Numbered from the stretch's first letter, positions 7,529 to 15,804 are shown. The stretch is DNA of 26,790 bases from Christensenella sp. UBA4263 (GCA_002395225.1 DGWH01000085.1:13331-40120); one strand, 5' to 3'. Notes: generated from the letters alone by a model not told the origin. Numbers and translations are program-made.

Positions 7529-9610
7529 TTACTCGTCGTCCTCTTCCATTGCCGCCTTGTTGGCTTCAATGATCTTCTGGGCATTCATTGCCGGAACTTC
7601 CTCATACCGCTCGAAAGACATCTTGAAGGAGCCTTTCGCCTGGGTCATGGAACGAAGATCCGTTGCATACTTGAACATTTCAGCCTGCGGGACCTCAGCC
7701 GTAATGACCTGCTTGCCGCTGACGGGTTCCATTCCGAGAATACGGCCGCGGCGCTTGTTGAGATCGCCCATGATGTCGCCCATGTACTCATCCGGAACGG
7801 TGACCTCGACATGCATGATGGGCTCAAGGAGAACCGGGCTGGCATTGATGCACTGCTTATAGGCAATGCGTGCCGCCGTCTTGAACGCCATTTCAGAGGA
7901 GTCAACCGGATGATAGGAACCATCATGCAGCTTGGCATGCAGTCCGACCATCGGATAGCCGGCCAGAACGCCCTTCACGAGGTTCTCGCGGAGGCCCTTT
8001 TCAACGGAGGGGATGAAGTTGCGCGGAACAGCGCCGCCAACCACGGCATCCTCGAACTCGAATTCAACGGAGGGATCGGCCGTCGGGGAGAACTCAATCC
8101 ATACATCACCGAACTGTCCATGACCGCCGGACTGCTTCTTATGGCGTCCCTGTACGTCAATGGTCTTGCGGATGGTCTCACGATAGGCAATCTTGGGATC
8201 CTTGAAGACCGCTTCGGCACCGAACTTGGTCAGCAGCTTCTGACGCACGATTTCCAGTTCCAGCTCGCCCTGGCCGCTGATCAGCGTTTCCGTGGTCATC
8301 GGGTCTTTTGCAACAATGACATCCGGCATTTCATCGGTCAGACGGCTGAGTCCGGAGAAGACCTTGTCTTCCTCACCGGCCTTCTTTGCATAGACCGCCA
8401 TGGAAATCTGCGGAGCCGGGAACTCAATGGCATCAAACTGAACCGGCTTGCCGATCTCGCTCAGCGTATCACCGGTAGAGGTAAACTGCAGTTTGGACAC
8501 GGCACCGATATCGCCCGCGCAAAGCATGTTGACCGGAGTCTGCTTCTTTCCGCGGATGCTGAAGATGCCGGCCGCCTTCTCAGGCTTGTCCGAATTGGCA
8601 TTGTACAGGGCGGTCTGAGCGGTGAGGATACCGGAAACGACGCGGATAAGAGACAGCTTGCCGACAAAGGGGTCAGCAATCGTCTTGAAGACCTGCGCGG
8701 TAAAGCTCTCGGAGGTATCCGCATGACGGATATGCATCGACTTCGTCTTCGGGTTGATGCCGTGATACGTTCTCTCCATGGGAGAGGGCATATAGGAGGC
8801 CAGAGCAAACATCAGCGGACGCACGCCGATGCCGTCGAGTGAGGAGACCGGCGCAACGGGAACGATGCTGCCGTCATAGATGCCGGCAGAGAGGCCGCGG
8901 CGCATTTCCTCATCCGTCAGGGTGCCCTCGTCAAAATACTTCTCCATCAGTTCCTCACTGGTGGAAGCAGCGGCCTCATAGCAGGCCTCAAGCGCTGAGG
9001 CAACCCGATCCTTCATGTCATCCGGAATCGGGATCTCGCGGCGGTCCTTATGCGAACCGGTAAATGCCTTGCCGCTCAGCACGTCAACAACGCCCTTGAA
9101 TGTGGTGCCCTCACCGATGGGCAGAACCATGGGGATAATGCTGCTGCCATACTTTTCACGCAGCGAATCCAGGACTTTCTGATAGTTGACATGCTCACGG
9201 TCCACCTGAGAGATGGCCACGAATCTTGCCATATTGCGTTTTCCGCTGGCTTCCCAGGCCTTCTCAAAGCCGGTTGAAATGCCCGTCACAGCGCTCATGA
9301 CAATCAGCACGCTCTCACACGCCGAAAGTGCACCGGCTGCCTCACCGGCAAAGTCAAAATAGCCGGGAACATCAATCACGTTGAGTTTCTTTCCGTGAAC
9401 CTCGATGGGGGCGACGGATGCGCTGATGGAAATATGACGCTTGACCTCTTCGGGATCATAATCGCTGACGGTATTGCCTTCTTCGACACGGCCCTGCCGG
9501 TCAATGGCACCTGATGAAAACAGCATGGATTCCACCAGAGTGGTCTTTCCTTCCGAGCCGTGTCCCAATACAGCGATGTTGCGAATATCCTTTACAGAAT
9601 AATCCTTCAT
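7529..9610 (-). CDS. EF-G-like translational GTPase (EF-G2 type)
   Basis: The 693-residue protein has the full EF-G length and order: GTPase domain, domain II, then domains III-V (DPKIAYRETIRK; GGHGQFGDVWIEF). The start at 9610 follows AAGGAGGAAA. The P-loop is GHGSEGKT (16-23) instead of the standard AHIDAGKT, switch I has RHIS rather than RGIT, the G3 motif is DVPGY with Tyr84 where the catalytic His normally sits, and NKxD is replaced by SQVD (134-137). These changes fit the EF-G-like paralogue group rather than the housekeeping FusA, where the Tyr is also usual. The role of this group is unsettled: ribosome-dependent GTPase with weak or no elongation activity in the cases I know of. It is transcribed alone from a good promoter. 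Confidence 0.85.
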   Translation of the reverse strand: MKDYSVKDIRNIAVLGHGSEGKTTLVESMLFSSGAIDRQGRVEEGNTVSDYDPEEVKRHISISASVAPIEVHGKKLNVIDVPGYFDFAGEAAGALSACESVLIVMSAVTGISTGFEKAWEASGKRNMARFVAISQVDREHVNYQKVLDSLREKYGSSIIPMVLPIGEGTTFKGVVDVLSGKAFTGSHKDRREIPIPDDMKDRVASALEACYEAAASTSEELMEKYFDEGTLTDEEMRRGLSAGIYDGSIVPVAPVSSLDGIGVRPLMFALASYMPSPMERTYHGINPKTKSMHIRHADTSESFTAQVFKTIADPFVGKLSLIRVVSGILTAQTALYNANSDKPEKAAGIFSIRGKKQTPVNMLCAGDIGAVSKLQFTSTGDTLSEIGKPVQFDAIEFPAPQISMAVYAKKAGEEDKVFSGLSRLTDEMPDVIVAKDPMTTETLISGQGELELEIVRQKLLTKFGAEAVFKDPKIAYRETIRKTIDVQGRHKKQSGGHGQFGDVWIEFSPTADPSVEFEFEDAVVGGAVPRNFIPSVEKGLRENLVKGVLAGYPMVGLHAKLHDGSYHPVDSSEMAFKTAARIAYKQCINASPVLLEPIMHVEVTVPDEYMGDIMGDLNKRRGRILGMEPVSGKQVITAEVPQAEMFKYATDLRSMTQAKGSFKMSFERYEEVPAMNAQKIIEANKAAMEEDDE

Positions 9611-9695
9611 GATTTTCCTCCTTATCCTAAAACCGCGCTGCGGTATCATTCAAGAAAACGGTCTTTGAAACTATCTCCGTTTTCACGTTGAATCG

Positions 9696-9724
9696 ATTAT
9701 AACAGAATCCTTCGCCGTTGAAAA
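9696..9724 (-). promoter_or_regulatory. Sigma-A promoter for EF-G-like gene
   Basis: Minus-strand TTTTCA (9719-9724), 17-bp spacer, perfect TATAAT (9696-9701). Transcription should start near 9689, giving a leader of about 80 nt. Confidence 0.75.
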
Positions 9725-9835
9725 GCTTTTTATCTGTTTTCTTTCCCTGAATGTCCGCCCGCCTCTGTCAGTGCCGCCCCGGAAAGCCTCCGCCGGAGTC
9801 GTTCCCAGCGGGACATCCACCCCATGATCTGCATC

Positions 9836-9863
9836 AAAAAAAGGCGTCTCCAGGGAGACGCCT
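9836..9863 (-). terminator. Rho-independent terminator of DUF1349 gene
   Basis: AGGCGTCTCC (9842-9851) and GGAGACGCCT (9854-9863) form a perfect 10-bp stem. On the minus strand it is followed by a run of seven T (9836-9842). It lies about 55 nt past the stop codon of the DUF1349 gene and isolates it from the EF-G-like gene. Confidence 0.9.
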
Positions 9864-9916
9864 CAAAAGTGACAGGCTTTGGGACCTGCTTTTTCCTTTC
9901 ACGCAAATGTCCGGGA

Positions 9917-10507
9917 TCAGATGCCATACCGGATGTTCTTGACCGTTTTGTTTTCCAGCGTGAGGTCTTCATAGATCCGGACGCCGCCGTTGCCCGTCGG
10001 TGCCTGCGCCAGCAGACCGACCTTCACTTTTCTGTCCGCCGGCAGGCTGAAGAAACGCATCATGGCGAAATGCTCGCCGTCCATGGAATAATGGAACGAG
10101 AAGGTGTTCTGCACGCGGCACACCTTGAGCCAGGCCGTGTTTCCCTCCAGATTGCAGCCGTTGGCGTCATCTGATTCACCCCGCTTGGTGACGACGCTGA
10201 CCGCCGCATGGGTGCCAAAGTCCGTTTTTTCAAAGCAGGCTTTCGCCCAGTTCTTCAGGTCAACCATCACCATGACGGAAGCGGAATCGTAGATATCCCT
10301 GAACGCGTGCGATACCCTGACCTTAAGGACGAAATCGCCTTCCACCTCTGTATAGTAGTACGGCGCATTGCTCAGCGATTCCGGCGTAATGCCCTCCTCG
10401 CTGACACAGCCGCTGTTGCAGAAAAAATCGCTCTGCGGCGTCGCCATGATTTCAATTCTGCTGCCTTCTTTTCGAATCTCCGACTGATTCATCCACTGAA
10501 ATTCCAT
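9917..10507 (-). CDS. DUF1349 family protein
   Basis: The 196-residue protein matches the DUF1349 (YesU-like) concanavalin-type beta-sandwich: an N-terminal ATPQSDFF segment, central VSHAFRDIYDSASVMVMVD, and the typical C-terminal block with FSFHYSMDGEHF and MMRFFSLP, ending in KVGLLAQAP. No signal peptide is visible, so it is probably cytoplasmic. The family is linked to carbohydrate-related loci but its reaction is not established. The ATG at 10507 follows GGGAGG; an in-frame TTG at 10534 lies inside the conserved leader element and has no ribosome site, so I rejected it. The AraC-type regulator gene upstream (same strand) could control it. Its leader holds repeated element B. Confidence 0.82.
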   Translation of the reverse strand: MEFQWMNQSEIRKEGSRIEIMATPQSDFFCNSGCVSEEGITPESLSNAPYYYTEVEGDFVLKVRVSHAFRDIYDSASVMVMVDLKNWAKACFEKTDFGTHAAVSVVTKRGESDDANGCNLEGNTAWLKVCRVQNTFSFHYSMDGEHFAMMRFFSLPADRKVKVGLLAQAPTGNGGVRIYEDLTLENKTVKNIRYGI

Positions 10508-10528
10508 CTGACTGTCCTCCCTTGTGGG

Positions 10529-10608
10529 CCTCAATGTTGGTCTTTAGCCGGACCAACTTTGTTCTGGCCCAGATTTGACTTACTGTCGCTGCGCGACAGG
10601 GCCACTCC
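10529..10608 (-). ncRNA. Repeated structured leader element, copy B (upstream of DUF1349 gene)
   Basis: Sense order on the minus strand: GGAGTGGC (10601-10608), inner hairpin CTGTCGC-GCA-GCGACAG (10583-10599), AGTCAAATCTGGGCC, then GTTGGTCC (10550-10557), GGCTAAA, GACCAACATTGAGG. The outer stem pairs with several G-U pairs and one mismatch. Here GTTGGTC can instead pair perfectly over 7 bp with the downstream GACCAAC, so two exclusive folds are possible. The element ends about 22 nt before the ATG. Confidence 0.68.
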
Positions 10609-10637
10609 CTTTGTGGTCAATGCTGTGCCTGCCTGAA

Positions 10638-10643
10638 ACTATA
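10638..10643 (-). promoter_or_regulatory. Extended -10 promoter for DUF1349 gene
   Basis: Minus-strand TATAGT (10638-10643) is preceded by TG plus one base, an extended -10. The -35 region 17 bp away is TTTTGT, a weak match. The start near 10632 places element B almost at the 5' end of the transcript. Confidence 0.55.
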
Positions 10644-10691
10644 TCACAGGCCTGAGATGCACAAAAGGTACTTTTTCCCCAGATCATAGCA

Positions 10692-11576
10692 CTATTTGCC
10701 CAAACGGCGCACAGTACCGGGCAAATAGCCGTAGTGCTGCCGGAACTGACGGGTAAAATAGCTTGAGGAATGAAAACCGCAGGACTGGCTGATTTCCTGG
10801 ATGGTGCGTGTGGTGTCGCTGAGGAGACTGTGGGCTTTTTGCAGTCTGTACTGAATCAGGACAGCGACAGGCGTTTTCTGCAGGGCTGCCAGAAAACACC
10901 TGCCCGCTTCGCTCCGGCTGATATTGGCCGCCCCGGCAATGTCTGCAAGGGAAATGATCTCACTGTAATGTTCGTAAATGAATGTCAGCATCTGCGAAAC
11001 CCTTATCTGCGTGTTCAGCGCCACCCGGGAGATCTGCGTCCTGGGAAATTCATCCAGATGCACATTCAGATAATCAAAGATCGCGGTCAGCGCCTGCTGG
11101 ACGCGAAGTTCATACAGCGGACCCCCGTCACTCAGCAGTTCATAGATGCGCTGAATCGTCTGATGGATCTCCTCCTGTTCGCCCCGCCTGAACACCACAT
11201 ACGGAAGTTCCAGACAGGCCGCAATGTTCTGAACGTATTTCTGATAGACCACACTTTCCTCAGGGGCAATCAGCGTTCCCGAAAAGGCGATGCCGGGCAT
11301 CGGGTCCGGCACTTCACCCGAAATCTGCCGGATGCAGTGCAGCCGGTTGGCATTGAGGAACAGGCGGTCACCGGCCTCAAGCAGGACATGTTTCTCCCCC
11401 ACCTGATAGTCAAGGACGCCTGTCACGGCGGTGACGATTTCAAACTCGGGATGCCAGTGAACCGGCCCTTCCCGGGCAGGCAGATCAACGATTTCATCAT
11501 GAAACCAGGTGATCGGAAACTCCGCGGAAACAGGATGGAGCTGTTCCCGAAGCTGATGATCCAGGATAATCGCCAT
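10692..11576 (-). CDS. AraC family transcriptional regulator with cupin sensor domain
   Basis: The 294-residue protein has an N-terminal cupin-type ligand domain (VHWHPEFEIVTAVTG, about residues 38-52, and LEAGDRLFLNANRLHCI) and a C-terminal double helix-turn-helix of the AraC/XylS type (SLADIAGAANISRSEAGRCF and IQEISQSCGFHSSSYFTRQF). The ligand is probably a sugar or sugar derivative, as for most of this architecture. The ATG at 11576 follows AAGGAGG. It ends 184 nt before the DUF1349 start, on the same strand, and an extended -10 lies between them, so the DUF1349 gene may be its target or partly co-transcribed. Confidence 0.9.
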   Translation of the reverse strand: MAIILDHQLREQLHPVSAEFPITWFHDEIVDLPAREGPVHWHPEFEIVTAVTGVLDYQVGEKHVLLEAGDRLFLNANRLHCIRQISGEVPDPMPGIAFSGTLIAPEESVVYQKYVQNIAACLELPYVVFRRGEQEEIHQTIQRIYELLSDGGPLYELRVQQALTAIFDYLNVHLDEFPRTQISRVALNTQIRVSQMLTFIYEHYSEIISLADIAGAANISRSEAGRCFLAALQKTPVAVLIQYRLQKAHSLLSDTTRTIQEISQSCGFHSSSYFTRQFRQHYGYLPGTVRRLGK

Positions 11577-11605
11577 CTTCTCGCCTCCTTAACAAATCTC
11601 AGCTC

Positions 11606-11633
11606 TTTTTATTCGCCTGAGGCGCTTTGTCAA
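11606..11633 (-). promoter_or_regulatory. Promoter of AraC-type gene with palindrome in spacer
   Basis: Minus-strand TTGACA (11628-11633), 16-bp spacer and TAAAAA (11606-11611). The spacer contains CGCCT-C-AGGCG, a short palindrome that could be an operator for self-regulation. Confidence 0.5.
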
Positions 11634-11660
11634 CGGCCTGTTCACATTAATTCTCCGAAC

Positions 11661-11703
11661 AGAAAGACGGACTGCACGGACACCAGGTCCTTGTGCAGTC
11701 CGT
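11661..11703 (-). terminator. Terminator of trkA-trkH transcript
   Basis: ACGGACTGCAC (11667-11677) and GTGCAGTCCGT (11693-11703) form a perfect 11-bp stem; the loop can itself fold through GGAC/GTCC. On the minus strand CTTTCTGTT follows, a modest T-run. It lies about 75 nt past the trkH stop. Confidence 0.7.
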
Positions 11704-11777
11704 TCCTTTTGATTCCATTCCAGGCGACCGGCATCCTACCGGATGCGGTTGCTTCCGGACAGGCTCCGCTCAGGCAC

Positions 11778-13286
11778 TCATCTGGAGCCGCGTGTATTCC
11801 GGCGGTCCAGATAGCCCCGTCCGTTCCGCATTCTGCGAACGTAAATTTCCATTCCGATTTCCTGCCAGAATCTGGGATACAGCAGCAGAATGACCGGAAA
11901 TACTTCAAGGCGTCCCGCCAGCATATCAAAGATCATCACGCACTTTGACAGGGCGGAGAAATCGGCATAATTGGCTGCCGGGCCGGCCGCGCCAAATCCC
12001 GGTCCGATGTTGTTAAACGTCGCCGCAACCGCCGAGAAAGAGGTTTCAAAGTCAAATCCGTCCAGGGCCACCAGAAGAACCGAAATGGAGACGATCAGGA
12101 ACACCCCCGTATAATAGACGAAAATCGCACGAAGGGTTTCCACTTCCACTTCTTTTCCTTCAAACTTGACCTTCCTCACCGAACGGGGATGCAGGAATGA
12201 GTAGATATAGGAATAAAACGACTTCCCGATAATGGCAATCCGGCTGACCTTGGTGCCGCCGCCGGTGGATCCGGCACAGGCACCGATAAACATGAGCAGG
12301 ATGATAATGATCTTGGAAAAGGTCGGCCAGACATTGAAATCCACGGTGGAAAATCCTGTTGTGGTAATAATCGTTGCCACCTGGAAAAAGACCGTCCTGA
12401 GTCCCTGCTCCACGGTAGCAAACTGCCCGGCGAGATTTCTGAAAATCAGGAATCCGGCCGTCAGGATAATGCCCAGATACCAGTGCATTTCCTCACAGCG
12501 GAGTGCATCCCGGAATTTCCGAAGGAAGATCAGGTAGTAGACATTGAAGTTCACACCAAACAGGATCATGAAAATGGTGATCACCCACTGCAGGTACGGA
12601 CTGAAGCTGGCACAGGAATCGTTATAAATGCCAAATCCGCCCGTTCCGGCTGTTCCGCAGGCGGTACAGATGGCATCATACAAAGGCATCCGTCCGGCAA
12701 TCAGCAGCACGATCATCAGGACGGTCAGCGCCACATACAGACCGTAGAGGAGCTGCGCGGTAAACCGGACCTTGGGCACCAGCTTTCCTACCGAGGGTCC
12801 CGGGCTTTCCGCTTTCATCAGCTGCATGTTCGATCCGCCGACCATGGGCAAAACTGCCAGCAGGAACACCAGAATGCCCATGCCGCCGATCCAGTGGGTA
12901 AAGCAGCGCCACATATTCGTGGTGCGTGACATCTGCTCCACATTCCGCAGAATACTGGCCCCCGTGGTCGTAAAGCCGGAAACCGTCTCAAACACCGCAT
13001 CCAGGTAGGAGGGAATCTCACCGGAGAGGGTGAGCGGAATGGCCCCGATCAGACTGAGCATGATCCAGCCCAATGCGGTGCAGGCCAGTCCTTCTTTTGC
13101 ATAAAAATTGATGTTTTCCGGCCGTTTCCTGATCACGGCAATGCCGGCAATCGCACTGCAGAGCGCGACCACCATGAACGCAATCCCCTCCGTCTCCCCG
13201 TAAATGGCCGAGGTGGCAATCGGAAGGAGCATCAGGACAGCCAGAACCAGCAATATCCATCCGAGAATATAAATGATGCTTCTCAT
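11778..13286 (-). CDS. trkH: Potassium uptake protein TrkH, membrane channel subunit
   Basis: The 502-residue protein has eight or more transmembrane segments and the four pore-loop repeats of the Trk/Ktr/HKT family, seen as SGFTTTGASI, CGTAGTGGFG, TTTGFSTVDF and ATFNNIGPGFG. The conserved glycine of each loop lines the potassium filter. It forms the channel that the cytoplasmic TrkA ring gates. The ATG at 13286 lies 6 nt after the trkA stop, with GAGG upstream, so both genes are one transcript and probably coupled. The leader with element C precedes trkA, so the element would control both subunits. Confidence 0.95.
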   Translation of the reverse strand: MRSIIYILGWILLVLAVLMLLPIATSAIYGETEGIAFMVVALCSAIAGIAVIRKRPENINFYAKEGLACTALGWIMLSLIGAIPLTLSGEIPSYLDAVFETVSGFTTTGASILRNVEQMSRTTNMWRCFTHWIGGMGILVFLLAVLPMVGGSNMQLMKAESPGPSVGKLVPKVRFTAQLLYGLYVALTVLMIVLLIAGRMPLYDAICTACGTAGTGGFGIYNDSCASFSPYLQWVITIFMILFGVNFNVYYLIFLRKFRDALRCEEMHWYLGIILTAGFLIFRNLAGQFATVEQGLRTVFFQVATIITTTGFSTVDFNVWPTFSKIIIILLMFIGACAGSTGGGTKVSRIAIIGKSFYSYIYSFLHPRSVRKVKFEGKEVEVETLRAIFVYYTGVFLIVSISVLLVALDGFDFETSFSAVAATFNNIGPGFGAAGPAANYADFSALSKCVMIFDMLAGRLEVFPVILLLYPRFWQEIGMEIYVRRMRNGRGYLDRRNTRGSR

Positions 13287-13292
13287 AACGCC

Positions 13293-14678
13293 TCACAGAA
13301 GAATGTCCGATGCATCACCAAATCCCGTATGCTTGGTAATGACAATCATCCCGTCGCCCGCTTCAATGGTATCCTGGCCGCGGGGGAAAAGAATCTTTCC
13401 GTTCCGGTTGATGCAGGCGATCAGAAGCTGATCCTTTTTCTTCAGTCGCATCAGCGGAATGCCGATGACCGGAGACCCCTTTTCAATATGAAATTCAATC
13501 GCCTCGACGCGGTTGTCAAACATATGATACAGCGTTTCCACATTGCTGCCAATGGAGTTCCGCCTGGCGCGGACATACGCCGTAATTTCCTCCGCACAGA
13601 TATACTTGGGATAGACGACACTGCCCAGGTCCAGATCATCGATGACATCATTAAACGTAATCCGGTTAATCTTCGTAATGGTCTTGAGTCCCTGAATCCG
13701 GTTGGCATACAGCGTCATCAGGATGTTTTCCTCATCAATCCCGGTCAGCGCAACAAACGCTTCCACCGAGTCAATTCCCTCTTCCTTCAGGACCTGCTCA
13801 TCGCTTCCGTTTCCGTTGATGATCGTCGCCTCCGGCAGCAGGGCATCCAGTTCATCACAGCGTTTCGGATCCGATTCGATAATCCGGACATCCATCCGCT
13901 GATCCAGCAGCTGTCTTGCCAGATAATAGGACGTTTTTCCACCGCCGATGATCATGCAGCTCCTGAGGGATCCCGTCCGCATCCCGATGGCCGTAAAGAT
14001 CTTGTTCACATCCCTTGATGCCGCCAGGATGGTAATATCATCCCCGGCTTTCAGGCTGTCTGTTCCTTTGGGAATGGATACCTCCCCGTCGCGCTCGATG
14101 GCACAGAGAATGTACCCGAATGAAAACAGGCGGTCCAGCGTCAGAATCTGTTTCCCGTCCAGCACATTCCCTTCCGGAATCGTAAAGCGAACCAGTTCCG
14201 CGTGTCCCTTGGCAAAGGCGCTGACGGACCGGGCCTGAGGCCGTGAAATAATCCTTCCGATTTCCCGCGCCGCCTCAAGATCCGGATTGATGATCATCGC
14301 AATCCCCAGCTGCTGGCGCAGATACGGAAGCTCCTCAATGTATTCCGGATTCCGCACCCGCGCAATGGAAACCAGACGCTTGCCAACCTTTTTGGCAATC
14401 GTACAGCAGAGCAGATTGATTTCATCCGATCCGGTTACGGAAATCACAATATCTGCCGTCTCAAGTCCCGCTTCCCTCAGGACCTGCATGTGCACACCGC
14501 TACCGGTGATTCCCATGACATCATACAGTTCCGTCACATCCCGGACAACCCGTTCGTTGATGTCCAGCACCGTAATATCATGTCCTTCGCGTGAAAGCTG
14601 TTCCACCAGGGTAATGCCGACTTTCCCGCAGCCGACAATAATGATATGCATCGTCGGCATCCGGCGTTTTTCTGGCAT
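13293..14678 (-). CDS. trkA: Trk system potassium uptake protein TrkA, NAD-binding gating subunit
   Basis: The 461-residue protein has the duplicated RCK layout of TrkA: RCK_N with GCGKVG (16-21), RCK_C about 140-220, a second RCK_N beginning IIGGGKTSYYLARQL about residue 236, and a final RCK_C. It binds NAD(H) or nucleotides and gates TrkH. The second glycine motif is degenerate (GGGKTS), which is common in this repeat. I chose the ATG at 14678, 9 nt after AAAGGAG; a TTG at 14702 falls in the conserved leader element and an ATG at 14651 lacks a ribosome site. The gene has a consensus promoter about 190 nt upstream and repeated element C in the leader. Confidence 0.94.
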   Translation of the reverse strand: MPEKRRMPTMHIIIVGCGKVGITLVEQLSREGHDITVLDINERVVRDVTELYDVMGITGSGVHMQVLREAGLETADIVISVTGSDEINLLCCTIAKKVGKRLVSIARVRNPEYIEELPYLRQQLGIAMIINPDLEAAREIGRIISRPQARSVSAFAKGHAELVRFTIPEGNVLDGKQILTLDRLFSFGYILCAIERDGEVSIPKGTDSLKAGDDITILAASRDVNKIFTAIGMRTGSLRSCMIIGGGKTSYYLARQLLDQRMDVRIIESDPKRCDELDALLPEATIINGNGSDEQVLKEEGIDSVEAFVALTGIDEENILMTLYANRIQGLKTITKINRITFNDVIDDLDLGSVVYPKYICAEEITAYVRARRNSIGSNVETLYHMFDNRVEAIEFHIEKGSPVIGIPLMRLKKKDQLLIACINRNGKILFPRGQDTIEAGDGMIVITKHTGFGDASDILL

Positions 14679-14696
14679 AAAATTCTCCTTTGCAGG

Positions 14697-14777
14697 CCTC
14701 AATTTTAGTCATTTGCCGGAGTTGCTTGTCTGAGGCCTGGATCTGACTTAACTGTCGCTGCGCGACAGGGCAACTCC
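14697..14777 (-). ncRNA. Repeated structured leader element, copy C (upstream of trkA-trkH)
   Basis: Sense order on the minus strand: GGAGTTGC (14770-14777), CTGTCGC-GCA-GCGACAG, AGTCAGATCCAGGCC, GCAACTCC (14718-14725), GGCAAATGACTAAAATTGAGG. The outer stem is a perfect 8 bp with a different sequence from copy A (GCAACTCC against GCTGCTCC), i.e. matched changes on both sides. It lies between a consensus promoter and trkA, ending about 19 nt before the ATG. Potassium uptake genes are common riboswitch targets (for example c-di-AMP ydaO RNAs), but this sequence lacks the ydaO motifs. Confidence 0.7.
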
Positions 14778-14867
14778 TTTACAAGCAGCAGCCGGTCATA
14801 CGGCACCAGTCGTTTCCGGTGCTTCTGTCTGACAAATACGCGCCTGCTCACATTTATATTTGAAGCT

Positions 14868-14896
14868 ATTATAAATCCGCAGAGAGAGCCTGTCAA
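14868..14896 (-). promoter_or_regulatory. Consensus sigma-A promoter for trkA-trkH
   Basis: Minus-strand TTGACA (14891-14896), 17-bp spacer and TATAAT (14868-14873): a perfect match in both boxes. The start near 14861 yields a leader of about 180 nt. A promoter this strong before a potassium system implies that control acts later, in the leader. Confidence 0.88.
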
Positions 14897-14972
14897 ATTC
14901 CATCCCGAAACAATTCACGGAATCACAGGCCGCGCAGGCCGGGATCTTTCCCTCTCAGGCAGAACCTTCTTC

Positions 14973-15002
14973 TTGACATTGCCGCAAAGCAGGGCATACA
15001 AT
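14973..15002 (+). promoter_or_regulatory. Sigma-A promoter for DUF308 gene
   Basis: TTGACA (14973-14978), 18-bp spacer and TACAAT (14997-15002). The transcript would begin near 15009, about 30 nt before the ATG at 15041. Confidence 0.75.
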
Positions 15003-15040
15003 GACAGCAACGAATGAATTCTAATGAAAGGATTGATTTT

Positions 15041-15604
15041 ATGGAGGTTCTGAAGAACTTCAAGCTTAACGCAATCTTAACGGCTGTCGGAGAACTGATC
15101 ATCGGCATTTTCCTGGTTCTAAATCCGGCAGCGAGCAAATCCGTCATTTCCAAAATCGTCGGCGTTCTCCTTCTTATTTACGGCATCCTCAACATCTTTA
15201 CCTATCTGCGGAATCATGAACACTTCTGGGATCATGCCAGACTGGTCTGGGGAATCGGCGCCGTCATCATTGCCCTGCTCTTCCTGTTCAGCCCCAATAC
15301 CATCATTCGATTCATCGGCTCCATTCTCGGCATCTGCATCGTCCTCTCCGCCTGCAGCCAGATCCTGCGTTCCCTCACCCTGCGGGCCTTCAAGTTCAGC
15401 CAGTGGTGGACGGCGCTCCTGATCGGTGTGATCTTCTTCCTCCTCGGGTTCTCCCTCATCCTGTTCCCCCGAATCTACGGTAATCTGCTTATCCAGTTTA
15501 TCGGCGCATTTTTACTGATTGAGGCCGTTTCCGATCTCCTCACCATTTTTAAAATAGCAAAACTCGACAAAATAGAAGGAAACAATTTGTTTGTTCGGTA
15601 CTAA
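15041..15604 (+). CDS. DUF308 (HdeD-like) membrane protein
   Basis: The 187-residue protein consists of about six closely packed hydrophobic helices, with the repeated pattern GIFLVLNPAASKSVISKIVG ... GALLFLFSP typical of the HdeD/DUF308 family of small integral membrane proteins. The family is linked to acid or general stress in some bacteria; the mechanism is unknown. The ATG at 15041 has AAAGGA about 10 nt upstream; an in-frame ATG at 15014 would leave almost no leader after the predicted transcription start. The gene is transcribed alone and ends at a strong terminator. It is divergent from trkA-trkH. Confidence 0.82.
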   Translation: MEVLKNFKLNAILTAVGELIIGIFLVLNPAASKSVISKIVGVLLLIYGILNIFTYLRNHEHFWDHARLVWGIGAVIIALLFLFSPNTIIRFIGSILGICIVLSACSQILRSLTLRAFKFSQWWTALLIGVIFFLLGFSLILFPRIYGNLLIQFIGAFLLIEAVSDLLTIFKIAKLDKIEGNNLFVRY

Positions 15605-15614
15605 TTTGTTCTAA

Positions 15615-15649
15615 AACAGTCTTTTCATCCCGAAAAGACTGTTCTTTTT
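15615..15649 (+). terminator. Terminator of DUF308 gene
   Basis: AACAGTCTTTTC (15615-15626) and GAAAAGACTGTT (15632-15643) form a perfect 12-bp stem with a 5-nt loop, followed by CTTTTT. Confidence 0.93.
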
Positions 15650-15688
15650 ATTCCACAAAACTCCCAAATTCTTTTCCTTATTCTGCTC

Positions 15689-15716
15689 TTGCAAAGTGGC
15701 CGGAATCTGATATAAT
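15689..15716 (+). promoter_or_regulatory. Promoter for second MATE gene
   Basis: TTGCAA (15689-15694), 16-bp spacer and TATAAT (15711-15716) with an extended TGA before the -10. The leader of about 80 nt to the ATG at 15805 shows no structure I recognise. Confidence 0.75.
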
Positions 15717-15804
15717 ACCGTTCCGATTCGAGCCCTTCCCTTTCAAAAAAGGCCGGATCCGTTTTGAAACACACTTTGACAAACCGAACATTTGGGAGGT
15801 TTTA

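Noticed and set aside
9730..9834. 34-codon minus-strand ORF between the DUF1349 terminator and the EF-G-like promoter
   Set aside because: It starts in the T-run of a terminator, has no ribosome site and no recognisable sequence.
10508..10534. Upstream in-frame TTG start for the DUF1349 gene (a similar one exists for trkA at 14702)
   Set aside because: The TTG is part of the conserved ATTGAGG tail of the leader element and lacks a ribosome site; the ATG downstream has a good one.
14697..14777. Assignment of the leader element to the c-di-AMP (ydaO) or glycine riboswitch class
   Set aside because: The trkA context suggests c-di-AMP, and the GGCAAAAGA box recalls the glycine aptamer, but the other conserved blocks of both families are absent.
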